NCBI RefSeq assembly: GCF_004116625.1
Contig: NZ_NXIE01000003.1
Coordinates: forward strand, 310,001-374,000
Length of the DNA stretch: 64,000 bases
Source: Halarcobacter mediterraneus
GTDB taxonomy: Bacteria > Campylobacterota > Campylobacteria > Campylobacterales > Arcobacteraceae
Direction of reading: 5' to 3'
The translations under genes and the position numbers were made by a program. Positions 54,761 through 64,000 of this stretch are shown one piece after another. The notes below the pieces were generated by a model. That model was given only the letters and a program-made list of their open reading frames with translations, made no database searches and was not told where the DNA came from. Every line of letters begins with the position of its first letter. The stretch's first letter is position 1.

Positions 54761-55612
54761 ATGGCACTTGGATTTATAGGACTTGGAAATCTTGGTCAAG
54801 CTATAGCTAAAAGGCTTACAGATATGAGTGAAGAAATTATAGCTTTTAATAGAACAAAATCAAAAATTGAAGATTTAGGATATAAAATTGCAAATTCTCC
54901 AAAAGATTTAATTGAAAAGTGCGATATTGTTATTTTATGTCTTTTTGAATCAGATGCTGTAGAGAATATTTTTAATATGCAAGAAGGACTTTTAAGTGCT
55001 GATTTAGAAGGTAAAACAATTATTGATTTAACAACAAATCATTTTGAACAAGTATTAAACTTTCATAAAGTAATTGATGAAAAAGGTGGAGAATATTTAG
55101 AGTCACCTATTTTTGGAAGTGTTGCACCAGCTTTAGAAGGTCTCGTAACAATTGTGGCTTCTGGAAAAAAAGATACTTTTGATTCTTGTAAAACAATTTT
55201 AGAAAAAATTGGTAAAGAAATATTCTATTTAAAAGAGCCAGGGAAAGCCTCTAAAATGAAATTAATCAATAATCTATGTCTAGGGTCATTTATGGCTACG
55301 ATTGCAGAATGTACTGCTTTAGGAGACGCTTGTGATATATCAAGGGATAAGTTATTAGAAATTTTAGGAGTAGGTGGTGGACAATCACTTGTTTTAAAAG
55401 CTAAAACACAAAAATTATTAGAAGAAGATTATTCTCCTCATTTTTCAAATAATGCAATATACAAAGACCTTCATACTTTACAAGATTTAGCTTACAGTTT
55501 GAATCAACCTTTATTTACGGCAGCTGTACCAAAGGAACTATTTGGAAAAATGAAAAAAGATGGAAAAGGTGAAGAAGACTTTTGTTCAATAGTTCAATTA
55601 TTTAAAGACTAA
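54761..55612 (+). CDS. 3-hydroxyisobutyrate dehydrogenase-type oxidoreductase
   Basis: This NAD(P)-dependent beta-hydroxyacid dehydrogenase (283 aa) has the Rossmann motif GFIGLGNLGQAIAKRL at residues 4-19. The substrate loop is ESPIFGSVAPALEG, and the catalytic Lys lies near 166 in GKASKMKLINN. Family members reduce glyoxylate/succinic semialdehyde or oxidise 3-hydroxyisobutyrate. ZupT follows 2 bp later, and they share a transcript. Confidence 0.85.
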   Translation: MALGFIGLGNLGQAIAKRLTDMSEEIIAFNRTKSKIEDLGYKIANSPKDLIEKCDIVILCLFESDAVENIFNMQEGLLSADLEGKTIIDLTTNHFEQVLNFHKVIDEKGGEYLESPIFGSVAPALEGLVTIVASGKKDTFDSCKTILEKIGKEIFYLKEPGKASKMKLINNLCLGSFMATIAECTALGDACDISRDKLLEILGVGGGQSLVLKAKTQKLLEEDYSPHFSNNAIYKDLHTLQDLAYSLNQPLFTAAVPKELFGKMKKDGKGEEDFCSIVQLFKD

Positions 55613-55614
55613 AT

Positions 55615-56454
55615 ATGGAAAATCTTGAGTTTAGCCATTATCTAATAGCCTTTTCATTAACACTATTTGCAGGACTCTCAACTAGTATAGGAGCTATTTT
55701 AGCTTTCTTTTCAAAAAAGAAAAACTATACTATCCTTTCACTGGGAATGGGATTTTCTGCAGGGGTTATGATATATGTCTCTTTTATGGAAATATTAAAA
55801 AAAGCTCAAGACTCTTTTACTATTCTTGTATCAAATGAAGCCTATGCTGAATTATTAACTTTAATTTGTTTTTTTCTTGGAATTGCATTAAGTGCTATTA
55901 TTGATAGATTAATTCCAGAAGATGTAAATCCCCATGAACCAAAGTCTAATCAAGAATTAAAAGAACTTAAAACTGATCATAAAACTATAAATGCTAATGC
56001 TTTAAAAAGAACAGGACTTTTTACAGCTTTAGCTATTGGTATTCATAATTTTCCAGAAGGATTTGCCACTTTTATTTCTGCACTTGATAGTTTAACATTA
56101 GGAGCAACCATTGCCCTTGCAATTGCCATACATAATATTCCTGAAGGAATGGCAGTAAGTTTACCAATTTATCATGCTACAGGAGAGAGAAAAAAAGCTT
56201 TCTGGTATGCAACACTATCTGGTTTTGCAGAACCTGTAGGAGCTATATTAGGATACTTTTTATTATTACCTTTAATGGGAGATGCAACCTTAGGAATAAC
56301 CTTTGCAATAGTCGCTGGAATTATGATTTATATATCTTTTGATGAATTATTACCAGCAGCTAGAGTATATGGAAATGCTCATACAACTATAGCTGGTTTA
56401 GTTTTTGGAATGTTTATTATGGCAAGTAGTTTACTACTATTTAAATTTATTTAA
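55615..56454 (+). CDS. zupT: Zinc transporter ZupT (ZIP family)
   Basis: This inner-membrane divalent-metal importer has 279 residues and eight membrane segments. The metal-binding motifs HNFPEG (about 143-148) and HNIPEG (about 173-178) are intact, with the third in DELLPAARVYG. A His-rich loop (EDVNPHEPKSNQELKELKTDHK in part, about 100-125) precedes the metal segments. ZupT takes up Zn and other divalent ions. It overlaps the end of the convergent gene by 4 bp. Confidence 0.92.
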   Translation: MENLEFSHYLIAFSLTLFAGLSTSIGAILAFFSKKKNYTILSLGMGFSAGVMIYVSFMEILKKAQDSFTILVSNEAYAELLTLICFFLGIALSAIIDRLIPEDVNPHEPKSNQELKELKTDHKTINANALKRTGLFTALAIGIHNFPEGFATFISALDSLTLGATIALAIAIHNIPEGMAVSLPIYHATGERKKAFWYATLSGFAEPVGAILGYFLLLPLMGDATLGITFAIVAGIMIYISFDELLPAARVYGNAHTTIAGLVFGMFIMASSLLLFKFI

Positions 56455-56846
56455 TAACTATATAAAGCACATAAATAAGCTTGCTCTTGATACTTTTTTA
56501 AAGAGTTTGGAAACTCTATTTGGTTTTTCTTTTCAAAGGAAGATATAGATTGAGCCGATATTAGTTCAACTTCACAAAGAGGATTAAGTTGGATCAAACC
56601 TTCTAATTTAAAAGTAACAGCTCCTCCAGCAAAATTACCTTTTTTTGCTCTTTTTTTAATAACAACTTTTTCTATATTTTCATTTTCCAAAAATAGTAAA
56701 AACTCATTACAAAATTTTCTAATATCTTCTTGTTTTTCATCATCTTCAAGGGTAAGCTTTTTTATTTTTAAGTCTAAAAAGTTTTTATTATCTAAAACAA
56801 CTAATATTATATTATTAGCTTTTAATTCAATTCCACAAATTTTCAT
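56451..56846 (-). CDS. DUF3010-family protein
   Basis: The 131-residue soluble protein has the N-terminal ICGIELKANNIILVVLD and the middle KRAKKGNFAGGAVTFKLEGLIQL characteristic of DUF3010. The strand-loop-Asp start resembles RNase H-fold/RuvC-like proteins, but catalytic residues are not all evident. Function unknown. AAGGT precedes the ATG. The stop overlaps the convergent zupT gene by 4 bp. Confidence 0.75.
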   Translation of the reverse strand: MKICGIELKANNIILVVLDNKNFLDLKIKKLTLEDDEKQEDIRKFCNEFLLFLENENIEKVVIKKRAKKGNFAGGAVTFKLEGLIQLNPLCEVELISAQSISSFEKKNQIEFPNSLKKYQEQAYLCALYSY

Positions 56847-56908
56847 TTAATACCTTTTTTAAATTTATGAAATTATAGAGTTTTTTTTTGATTAATATTA
56901 ATTTTATT

Positions 56909-57442
56909 TCAATTTGTAAGATTTTGATTTTTACTTAATTTTTTAAAAATCAGTCTTTGAATCTCTTTATTAACTAATTGAGAAGATTTTAATTTATTAT
57001 TTTCATTTGGTATTGAGCCCATTACTTTTTGGCAGTTATCACAAATAAAATCTATTTTACTAACTTTTAAAGTAAACTTTGAAGTTGTATCATCATAATA
57101 AAGCGTCTCACCACAAGTAGGGCAAAAACATTCTAAATCTGAAATATTATCTTTATTCCATTTCCATTTCCATTTTATATTATAAAAAACATCTTCTGTA
57201 TATTTTGATCTATTTTTTCTTATTAATTTAACAGAAACAATTAAAATAATTATTAATATTATTGGTAAAACTTGAATCCAAATAGGTATTTCAGAAAATT
57301 TTTCATCATAAAATAGAACTAGATTATTTTTAATTTCTATAAAGTTATCGTAAAAAGAAAAAGGTAAAAAAATAAATACTATTACAGCAATAATAGCTAT
57401 GATAACTTTAGCTTCATATGATAAAAAGCTTTTTTTTCTCAT
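56909..57442 (-). CDS. Membrane protein with C-terminal zinc ribbon
   Basis: The 177-residue protein has two membrane segments (about 13-32 and 52-72) and a basic linker. A C-terminal zinc ribbon follows (CPTCGETLYYDD...CDNCQ, about 108-142), spaced like a rubredoxin-type knuckle. I start at the second codon, ATG 57442, as GGAG lies 5 nt upstream. It follows gyrB by 57 bp on the same strand. Function unknown. Confidence 0.65.
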   Translation of the reverse strand: MRKKSFLSYEAKVIIAIIAVIVFIFLPFSFYDNFIEIKNNLVLFYDEKFSEIPIWIQVLPIILIIILIVSVKLIRKNRSKYTEDVFYNIKWKWKWNKDNISDLECFCPTCGETLYYDDTTSKFTLKVSKIDFICDNCQKVMGSIPNENNKLKSSQLVNKEIQRLIFKKLSKNQNLTN

Positions 57443-57501
57443 CAAAACTCCAAATAAAAATATGTAATAAAAGGGAAAAATAAAGAGGGAAATTCCCTCT
57501 T

Positions 57502-59835
<2,334 letters not shown>

Positions 59836-59841
59836 TTAAAT

Positions 59842-60912
59842 TTATTTTTCTAAAACAATTGGCATTACAATTGTATAAAACTTTTCATCTTCTAAGTAAA
59901 ATGGTAAATTTGATTCATTAAAGCCTACTTTAACATTTTCGTTATTTGTTTGGCTTAAAAAGTCTAATAAATATTTAGCATTTACTGCAAGATAAAATTC
60001 TTGATCAATATTTAATTCAATATCTATTTGTGTTTTTGATTCTGTATCTTCATCTAATGATTCAAATACAATAGATTGTGGTTTAAATGTAATTTTAATA
60101 TTTGAGAATAATGAAGTTACAAGTTTAATTGATTCTACTAAAATATTTTTAGGAATTGATAAATTGTATTTTAAACTTGGTGGAATAATTCTTTCATAAT
60201 CTGGGAATTTACCATTGAATAACTTAGTAAAAAATCTCATATTTTCTGTTGAAACTATTAAATTGTTTTCATCATATGTTATTTTTGCATTATCTAAAAA
60301 TAGTTTTTGTATTTCAATAATTGCCTTTTTAGGAATAATAATTTGACCTTCATTATTAGACATATTTTCTAAATAAGAAATTGCTAATCTTCTTGTATCT
60401 GTAGAAACAAAATTTATTTTTGAACTTTTTATATCAATTAATGCACCATTTAATTCAAATTTAGGATTGTTATTATCTATTGATGGTGTAATTTTTTTGA
60501 TTGAATTAATAAAATTAATTGTAGAAATACTTAAGTCTGTTAAGTTTTCATTTACAATTAAATTTGGATATTCATCTGCATCATACATTGGTAATTTGAA
60601 AGTTGATTTATTTTGTTTAATTATTAGATAGTTATCTGTTGTTTCAATTATAATATCTGCATCTTTTAATCTTTTAATTATACCTAATAAGTTAGAACCA
60701 TTTACTGTAGCTTTTCCATATATAGCTTCAGAAATTGAATCAATTTTTGATTCTAAACCAATTTCATAATCTGTAGCTTTTAATATTAATGATGATTCAT
60801 TTACTTCTAAATAAATATGAGAAGTAATTGAACTTGCATCTTTTTTTTCTAAAAATGGTTGCATAGATGAGATTACATTCTCAAATACACTTTTTGTAAT
60901 TATGAACTTCAT
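59842..60912 (-). CDS. dnaN: DNA polymerase III beta sliding clamp
   Basis: This 356-residue clamp has three topologically similar domains of about 120 residues (visible as three repeats of ...LIIKATDYEIGLESKI-type strands). The C-terminal MPIVLEK is the usual clamp end (MPMRL-type). It is shorter and more Asn/Lys-rich than the E. coli clamp, as in other Campylobacterota. The GAGC ribosome site precedes the ATG. Confidence 0.94.
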   Translation of the reverse strand: MKFIITKSVFENVISSMQPFLEKKDASSITSHIYLEVNESSLILKATDYEIGLESKIDSISEAIYGKATVNGSNLLGIIKRLKDADIIIETTDNYLIIKQNKSTFKLPMYDADEYPNLIVNENLTDLSISTINFINSIKKITPSIDNNNPKFELNGALIDIKSSKINFVSTDTRRLAISYLENMSNNEGQIIIPKKAIIEIQKLFLDNAKITYDENNLIVSTENMRFFTKLFNGKFPDYERIIPPSLKYNLSIPKNILVESIKLVTSLFSNIKITFKPQSIVFESLDEDTESKTQIDIELNIDQEFYLAVNAKYLLDFLSQTNNENVKVGFNESNLPFYLEDEKFYTIVMPIVLEK

Positions 60913-61079
60913 TTTATTAGCTCCTATTATATTTTATTAATTAGTGGAAGTAGTAGGCAATGTGAAAAGATGAAAACTTTAACGTTGACTCTAAAAGTAG
61001 GGACTTTAATAGAGTGAAAACATTTTGATAATAGTTCACATCTTTTCACACTTTGTACTGAAACTTTTTTTCCACTCCT
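60913..61079. other. Origin DnaA-box cluster, dnaA-dnaN gap (oriC2-like)
   Basis: Four TTCAC-core boxes occupy the gap. TTTTCACA on the minus strand lies at 60961-60968 and TTTTCACT at 61013-61020. On the plus strand GTTCACAT lies at 61034-61041 and TTTTCACA at 61043-61050. TGTGAAAAGATG (60961-60972) and CATCTTTTCACA (61039-61050) form a perfect 12-bp inverted repeat 66 bp apart. TTCAC cores are the known Campylobacterota DnaA target. Confidence 0.7.
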
Positions 61080-62387
61080 TTAATTTATGATTTTATTTTT
61101 TAAATTTTGAATGATTAATTTAAAATTTTCATCTGTTTCAATTAATTCATTTGTTTTTTGAATATTTTTTGAAATAGAACTATGATCTTTCATTCCTAAA
61201 AACTTAGCAATATCTGGCATAGAATTGTGTGTAAGTTCCCTTGCTAGGTAGATTACAACTCTTCTTGCATTTGCAACTGTTGCTGTTCTTTTTTTAGATT
61301 TAATATCACTTGGTTTGATATTTAATTCATTTGCAACAAGTGAAATAATATCTGGTAATTTGATATTATCCTTTTTTTCTTGTATTTGCTCTTTTAATAG
61401 ACTTTGTGCAAGTTCTAAATTGATTTCTTGGTTAAGTAAAGAAGCACTTGCATTAATTCTAATAAGTACTCCCTCAATTTCTCTAATAGAATTATCTAAA
61501 TTAGTTGCAATGTAGTTGATTATCTCTCTACTTAAATGAATACCATTTAGTTCACTCTTTTTTTCTATAATTGCAATTTTAGTTTCAAGACCTGGAATTT
61601 GGATATCTGCTGTTAATCCCCATTCAAATCTTGATTTTAATCTATCTACTAATCCTGCAATTTGTGAAGGGAGTCTATCTGAAGTCATAACAATTTGTTT
61701 TTTAGCATTATGCAATTCATTAAATGTATGGAAAAATTCTTCTTGAGTTTGTTCTTTTCCAGATAAAAATTGAATATCATCAATTAATAAAACATCGCAT
61801 TTTCGGTATTTACCTCTAAAATGTTCCATGTTTTTATTTTTAATTGAAAAAGTAAAATCATTCATAAACTGTTCAATTGTTACATAAATAACAGTTTTTC
61901 CTTTTTCAATTGCATCATTACCAATTGCTTGTAAAAGGTGAGTTTTTCCTAGACCAGTTCCCCCATAAATAAATAAAGGATTATACTGAACTCCTGGTTT
62001 TTCTGAAACTGCTAAAGAGGCATTATATGCCATCTGGTTGGAACTTCCTACTACAAATGAATTAAAAGTATATGAAGGATTTAATATAGTACTTTCGGCA
62101 GTTTCGTTTTTTGCTTTTTCTGAGATAATTTCTTTTTTACTCTTTTTTTCACCAGCAATTTTTATTTCAATATCTGGTTTTGTTCCATCATAAGTTTCAA
62201 AACATTGTTGAATTAAAGAGGTAAATTTACTTTTTATCCATGAGGCAATATATTTATTTGATACTTCAAATACAGCTATTTTATCATCTGAAGATATTTT
62301 TTTATAGGTTAATTGTTTTAAGTATCTTTTATAATCAGAAGGATTAGCTTCATTTTTGATAATTGATAAAAACTCTTTACTTGTCAT
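61080..62387 (-). CDS. dnaA: Chromosomal replication initiator DnaA
   Basis: DnaA opens the origin. The AAA+ core has Walker A GGTGLGKTHLLQAIG near 145-159 and Walker B VLLIDDIQFL. The DNA-binding domain has the recognition helix MPDIAKFLGMKDHSSISK (about 405-422), which contacts the 9-mer boxes. I use the ATG (62387). An in-frame GTG 12 bp upstream is also possible, but neither has an ideal ribosome site. DnaA boxes lie on both sides of the gene. Confidence 0.95.
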   Translation of the reverse strand: MTSKEFLSIIKNEANPSDYKRYLKQLTYKKISSDDKIAVFEVSNKYIASWIKSKFTSLIQQCFETYDGTKPDIEIKIAGEKKSKKEIISEKAKNETAESTILNPSYTFNSFVVGSSNQMAYNASLAVSEKPGVQYNPLFIYGGTGLGKTHLLQAIGNDAIEKGKTVIYVTIEQFMNDFTFSIKNKNMEHFRGKYRKCDVLLIDDIQFLSGKEQTQEEFFHTFNELHNAKKQIVMTSDRLPSQIAGLVDRLKSRFEWGLTADIQIPGLETKIAIIEKKSELNGIHLSREIINYIATNLDNSIREIEGVLIRINASASLLNQEINLELAQSLLKEQIQEKKDNIKLPDIISLVANELNIKPSDIKSKKRTATVANARRVVIYLARELTHNSMPDIAKFLGMKDHSSISKNIQKTNELIETDENFKLIIQNLKNKIIN

Positions 62388-62577
62388 TAAATTAAACACT
62401 CTTTTTATATAAATTGTTAGATTATAACTAAAAGTAGATTAAAAGTTTTTCACGTGTGAATACAATATTGATAAATAAGTGAAAAAAAAATCTTCTTTAA
62501 GTGAAAATTTATATATAATTGACCAATATTAAAGCAGTTTAATATGTGAATAAATAAAAAATAGGAAATGTGAAAAG
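62388..62577. other. Origin DnaA-box cluster, ruvC-dnaA gap (oriC1-like), with AT-rich tract
   Basis: Five to six TTCAC-core boxes are present: TTTTTCACG (62446-62454, facing an abutting GTGTGAA), and GTGAA on the plus strand at about 62479, 62501, 62546 and 62570. The AT-only stretch at 62506-62520 is a candidate unwinding element. The last box overlaps the leader of ruvC. This cluster contains both divergent promoters. Confidence 0.65.
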
Positions 62578-63045
62578 TTGAAAATATTAGGAATAGATCC
62601 AGGAACAAGAAATTGTGGATATGCAGTAATTGAAAAAAATGGAAGAGATATAAAACTTATTGAAGCAGGATTAATAAAAATAAAAACAAAAATACTTCAA
62701 GAACAGATTGTTGAGATGTGTGAAGGTTTAGAAATGATTTTTAAAAAATTTGATATAAACGAAGTTGCAATAGAAGATATGTTTTATGCTTTTAATCCTA
62801 AAACAGTTATTAAATTGGCCCAATTTAGAGGAGCAATTTCTTTAAAAGTATTACAAGAGTCTGGAAATTTTTCTGAATATACCCCCTTACAAGTAAAACA
62901 AGCAGTTACAGGAAATGGAAAAGCCCAAAAAGAACAAGTGGCTTTTATGGTAAAAAGACTTTTAGGAATAAAAAAAGAGATTAAGCCACTTGATATTACA
63001 GATGCAATTGCAGTTGCACTTACACATTGTCAAAGATTAAAATGA
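62578..63045 (+). CDS. ruvC: Holliday junction resolvase RuvC
   Basis: This endonuclease cuts Holliday junctions with RuvAB. At 155 residues it is normal. Catalytic acidic residues are visible: Asp7 in GIDPGTRN, Glu near 66 in AIEDMF and the C-terminal pair in [12 protein letters not shown] (near 138-141). The start is TTG (MKILGIDPG), as the family N-terminus requires. It is divergent from dnaA across the origin box cluster. Confidence 0.93.
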   Translation: MKILGIDPGTRNCGYAVIEKNGRDIKLIEAGLIKIKTKILQEQIVEMCEGLEMIFKKFDINEVAIEDMFYAFNPKTVIKLAQFRGAISLKVLQESGNFSEYTPLQVKQAVTGNGKAQKEQVAFMVKRLLGIKKEIKPLDITDAIAVALTHCQRLK

Positions 63046-63056
63046 AGTTTTCATAA

Positions 63057-63650
63057 TTAAAACTTGTATATATTAATATATTCATCAGGAATTTTAATAG
63101 GATAAAATCCTTCTTGAAATATGTATATTAAAAAACATGCAAAAATAAAACCTAATATGTTTATTAAATAAAATAAAAATATATTTTTTCCTTTACTTAC
63201 TATTAAAAATAAACTAATAATTGCAAAAAAATAATAAATTATAAAGTAATAGGAAAAAGGTTTTATTTGTACGCCAGATAGGGCAAAATAAATATTAGTA
63301 TCGAGTTTAAATATGATTCTTCCTATTAAAATTGCAAAAATGTGGTTTATTAAAAAATAAACAATATAAATTTTTGAGAAAAAAACAAATTTTTCAATAA
63401 TAGTTTTTTTTAATTGTCGTTCATTCCATAATTTTTTTATAGTTATAAATAGTTGAAAAAGAAAACTAAGTATTAAAATTATTTCAATGAAAACATTTCT
63501 ATAAACAAGTCTAATTGTTTCCATAAAATTAATATGTTCATTTATTGAAATCATTAAAAATAAGTGATTTAATAAATGGAAAAAAATGAAAACTACAATA
63601 AGGTAAAAACTAAATTTATTAAAAAAATTATAGTATTTTGAGTCAGTCAT
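63057..63650 (-). CDS. Multi-pass membrane protein of unknown function
   Basis: The 197-residue protein has five predicted membrane segments and a good ribosome site (AAAGGA). Histidines sit at membrane edges (FFHLLNHLFLMISINEH near the first segment; FLINHIFAIL in the third), with ETIRLVYRNVFIE between. The spacing resembles small heme-b membrane anchors such as succinate dehydrogenase C-like proteins, but this is only a visual resemblance. It lies alone between ruvC and an AraC gene. Confidence 0.55.
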   Translation of the reverse strand: MTDSKYYNFFNKFSFYLIVVFIFFHLLNHLFLMISINEHINFMETIRLVYRNVFIEIILILSFLFQLFITIKKLWNERQLKKTIIEKFVFFSKIYIVYFLINHIFAILIGRIIFKLDTNIYFALSGVQIKPFSYYFIIYYFFAIISLFLIVSKGKNIFLFYLINILGFIFACFLIYIFQEGFYPIKIPDEYINIYKF

Positions 63651-63712
63651 GGATATCCTTTTTTATGAAATAATATAAAAAAAGATGATTTATTACTTGG
63701 AAAAAAGCGACA

Positions 63713-64000
63713 TTAATTTTTATATTTTTTAAATGAAAATTTTTTTGCCATTTCAAGTTTTTTTTGAAAATATTGTTTTGGAGTTTCTTTCATAAATGTT
63801 TTGAATTCATTAATAAAATGTGATTGATCAAAAAAACCTTTGTCATATGATATTGATGTAAAAGAATTAATCATTAAAGAACTCAATGTTTTTTTTGTAT
63901 CTTGTATTCTAATAATTCGACAATATACTTTAGGGCTTAGACCAACTTCTTTTTTGAATCTTCTTTGAACATGTCTTAAACTTAATGAAAACTCTTCACA
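63713..64000 (-). CDS. AraC-family regulator, C-terminal part, cut by the right edge
   Basis: The frame is open from the right edge of the window to a stop at 63713-63715, giving 95 residues. It contains the second half of the AraC double helix-turn-helix (SLRHVQRRFKKEVGLSPKVY; YDKGFFDQSHFINEFKTFMK; ETPKQYF). The N-terminal ligand domain lies outside the window, so regulatory role and start cannot be given. Confidence 0.8.
   Translation of the reverse strand, partial: CEEFSLSLRHVQRRFKKEVGLSPKVYCRIIRIQDTKKTLSSLMINSFTSISYDKGFFDQSHFINEFKTFMKETPKQYFQKKLEMAKKFSFKKYKN

Noticed and set aside
62446-62460. CACGTG in the ruvC-dnaA gap as parS
   Set aside because: It is better explained as two facing DnaA boxes (TTCAC and GTGAA); the outer parS bases do not match.

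Overview
The window is AT-rich, low-GC chromosomal DNA from a Campylobacterota bacterium, most likely an Arcobacter-type organism. The evidence is the gene order dnaA-dnaN-gyrB-(small membrane protein)-queF read on the minus strand, ruvC divergent from dnaA, TTCAC-core DnaA boxes, an RNase J with a long basic N-terminal extension, and sensor kinases carrying the HQWRQPL-type histidine box. It is the chromosomal origin region. No prophage, insertion sequence or CRISPR array was seen.

Layout. 1-6.5 kb: a short TonB-receptor-like barrel protein cut by the left edge, a phosphate permease, an AEC-family carrier with no canonical start codon, asparagine synthetase and tRNA-Val(GAC). 6.5-15.6 kb: a minus-strand housekeeping block (orphan Phd/YefM-like protein, hydroxyacid dehydrogenase, PIN-PhoH ATPase, HemJ, RarA, a pseudouridine synthase, KdsD, RNase J, RsmA). 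15.6-20.8 kb: plus-strand hisF, a SIMPL-domain protein, a nucleoside phosphorylase-like protein, rlmN, a 33-residue membrane peptide, gltX and an RRM protein. 20.8-28.7 kb: a structured-RNA candidate, then a Cus/Czc-type metal RND exporter with its Met-rich periplasmic partner and a divergent two-component pair. 28.7-38 kb: a periplasmic rhodanese coupled to a PAS-GGDEF-EAL protein, class Ia ribonucleotide reductase, purB and an RluA-type synthase. 38-44 kb: two sensor-kinase modules, one paired with a separate periplasmic binding protein and one with two binding-protein domains fused on, neither with a response regulator beside it. 44-50 kb: a MarR-controlled HAE-type RND multidrug exporter. 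50-57.5 kb: the SRP RNA with an unusual 5' hairpin, queF, small transporters, a PagL-like lipid A deacylase, an AraC regulator and ZupT. 57.5-64 kb: gyrB, dnaN, dnaA and ruvC, with two DnaA-box clusters flanking dnaA (a bipartite origin), then a membrane protein and the end of another AraC regulator.

The best leads are non-coding or concern gene starts. Two perfect 16-bp parS sites (12215 and 17703) lie about 45-50 kb from the origin; the second sits at the edge of a dense nest of inverted repeats. A structured-RNA candidate of about 110-130 nt follows the RRM gene. A 15-bp hairpin sits between a -10 box and the SRP RNA. Two genes appear to start at AUA codons with ideal Shine-Dalgarno spacing, and in one of them the Shine-Dalgarno is buried in a hairpin. 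All functional assignments come from reading motifs; no database search was run.
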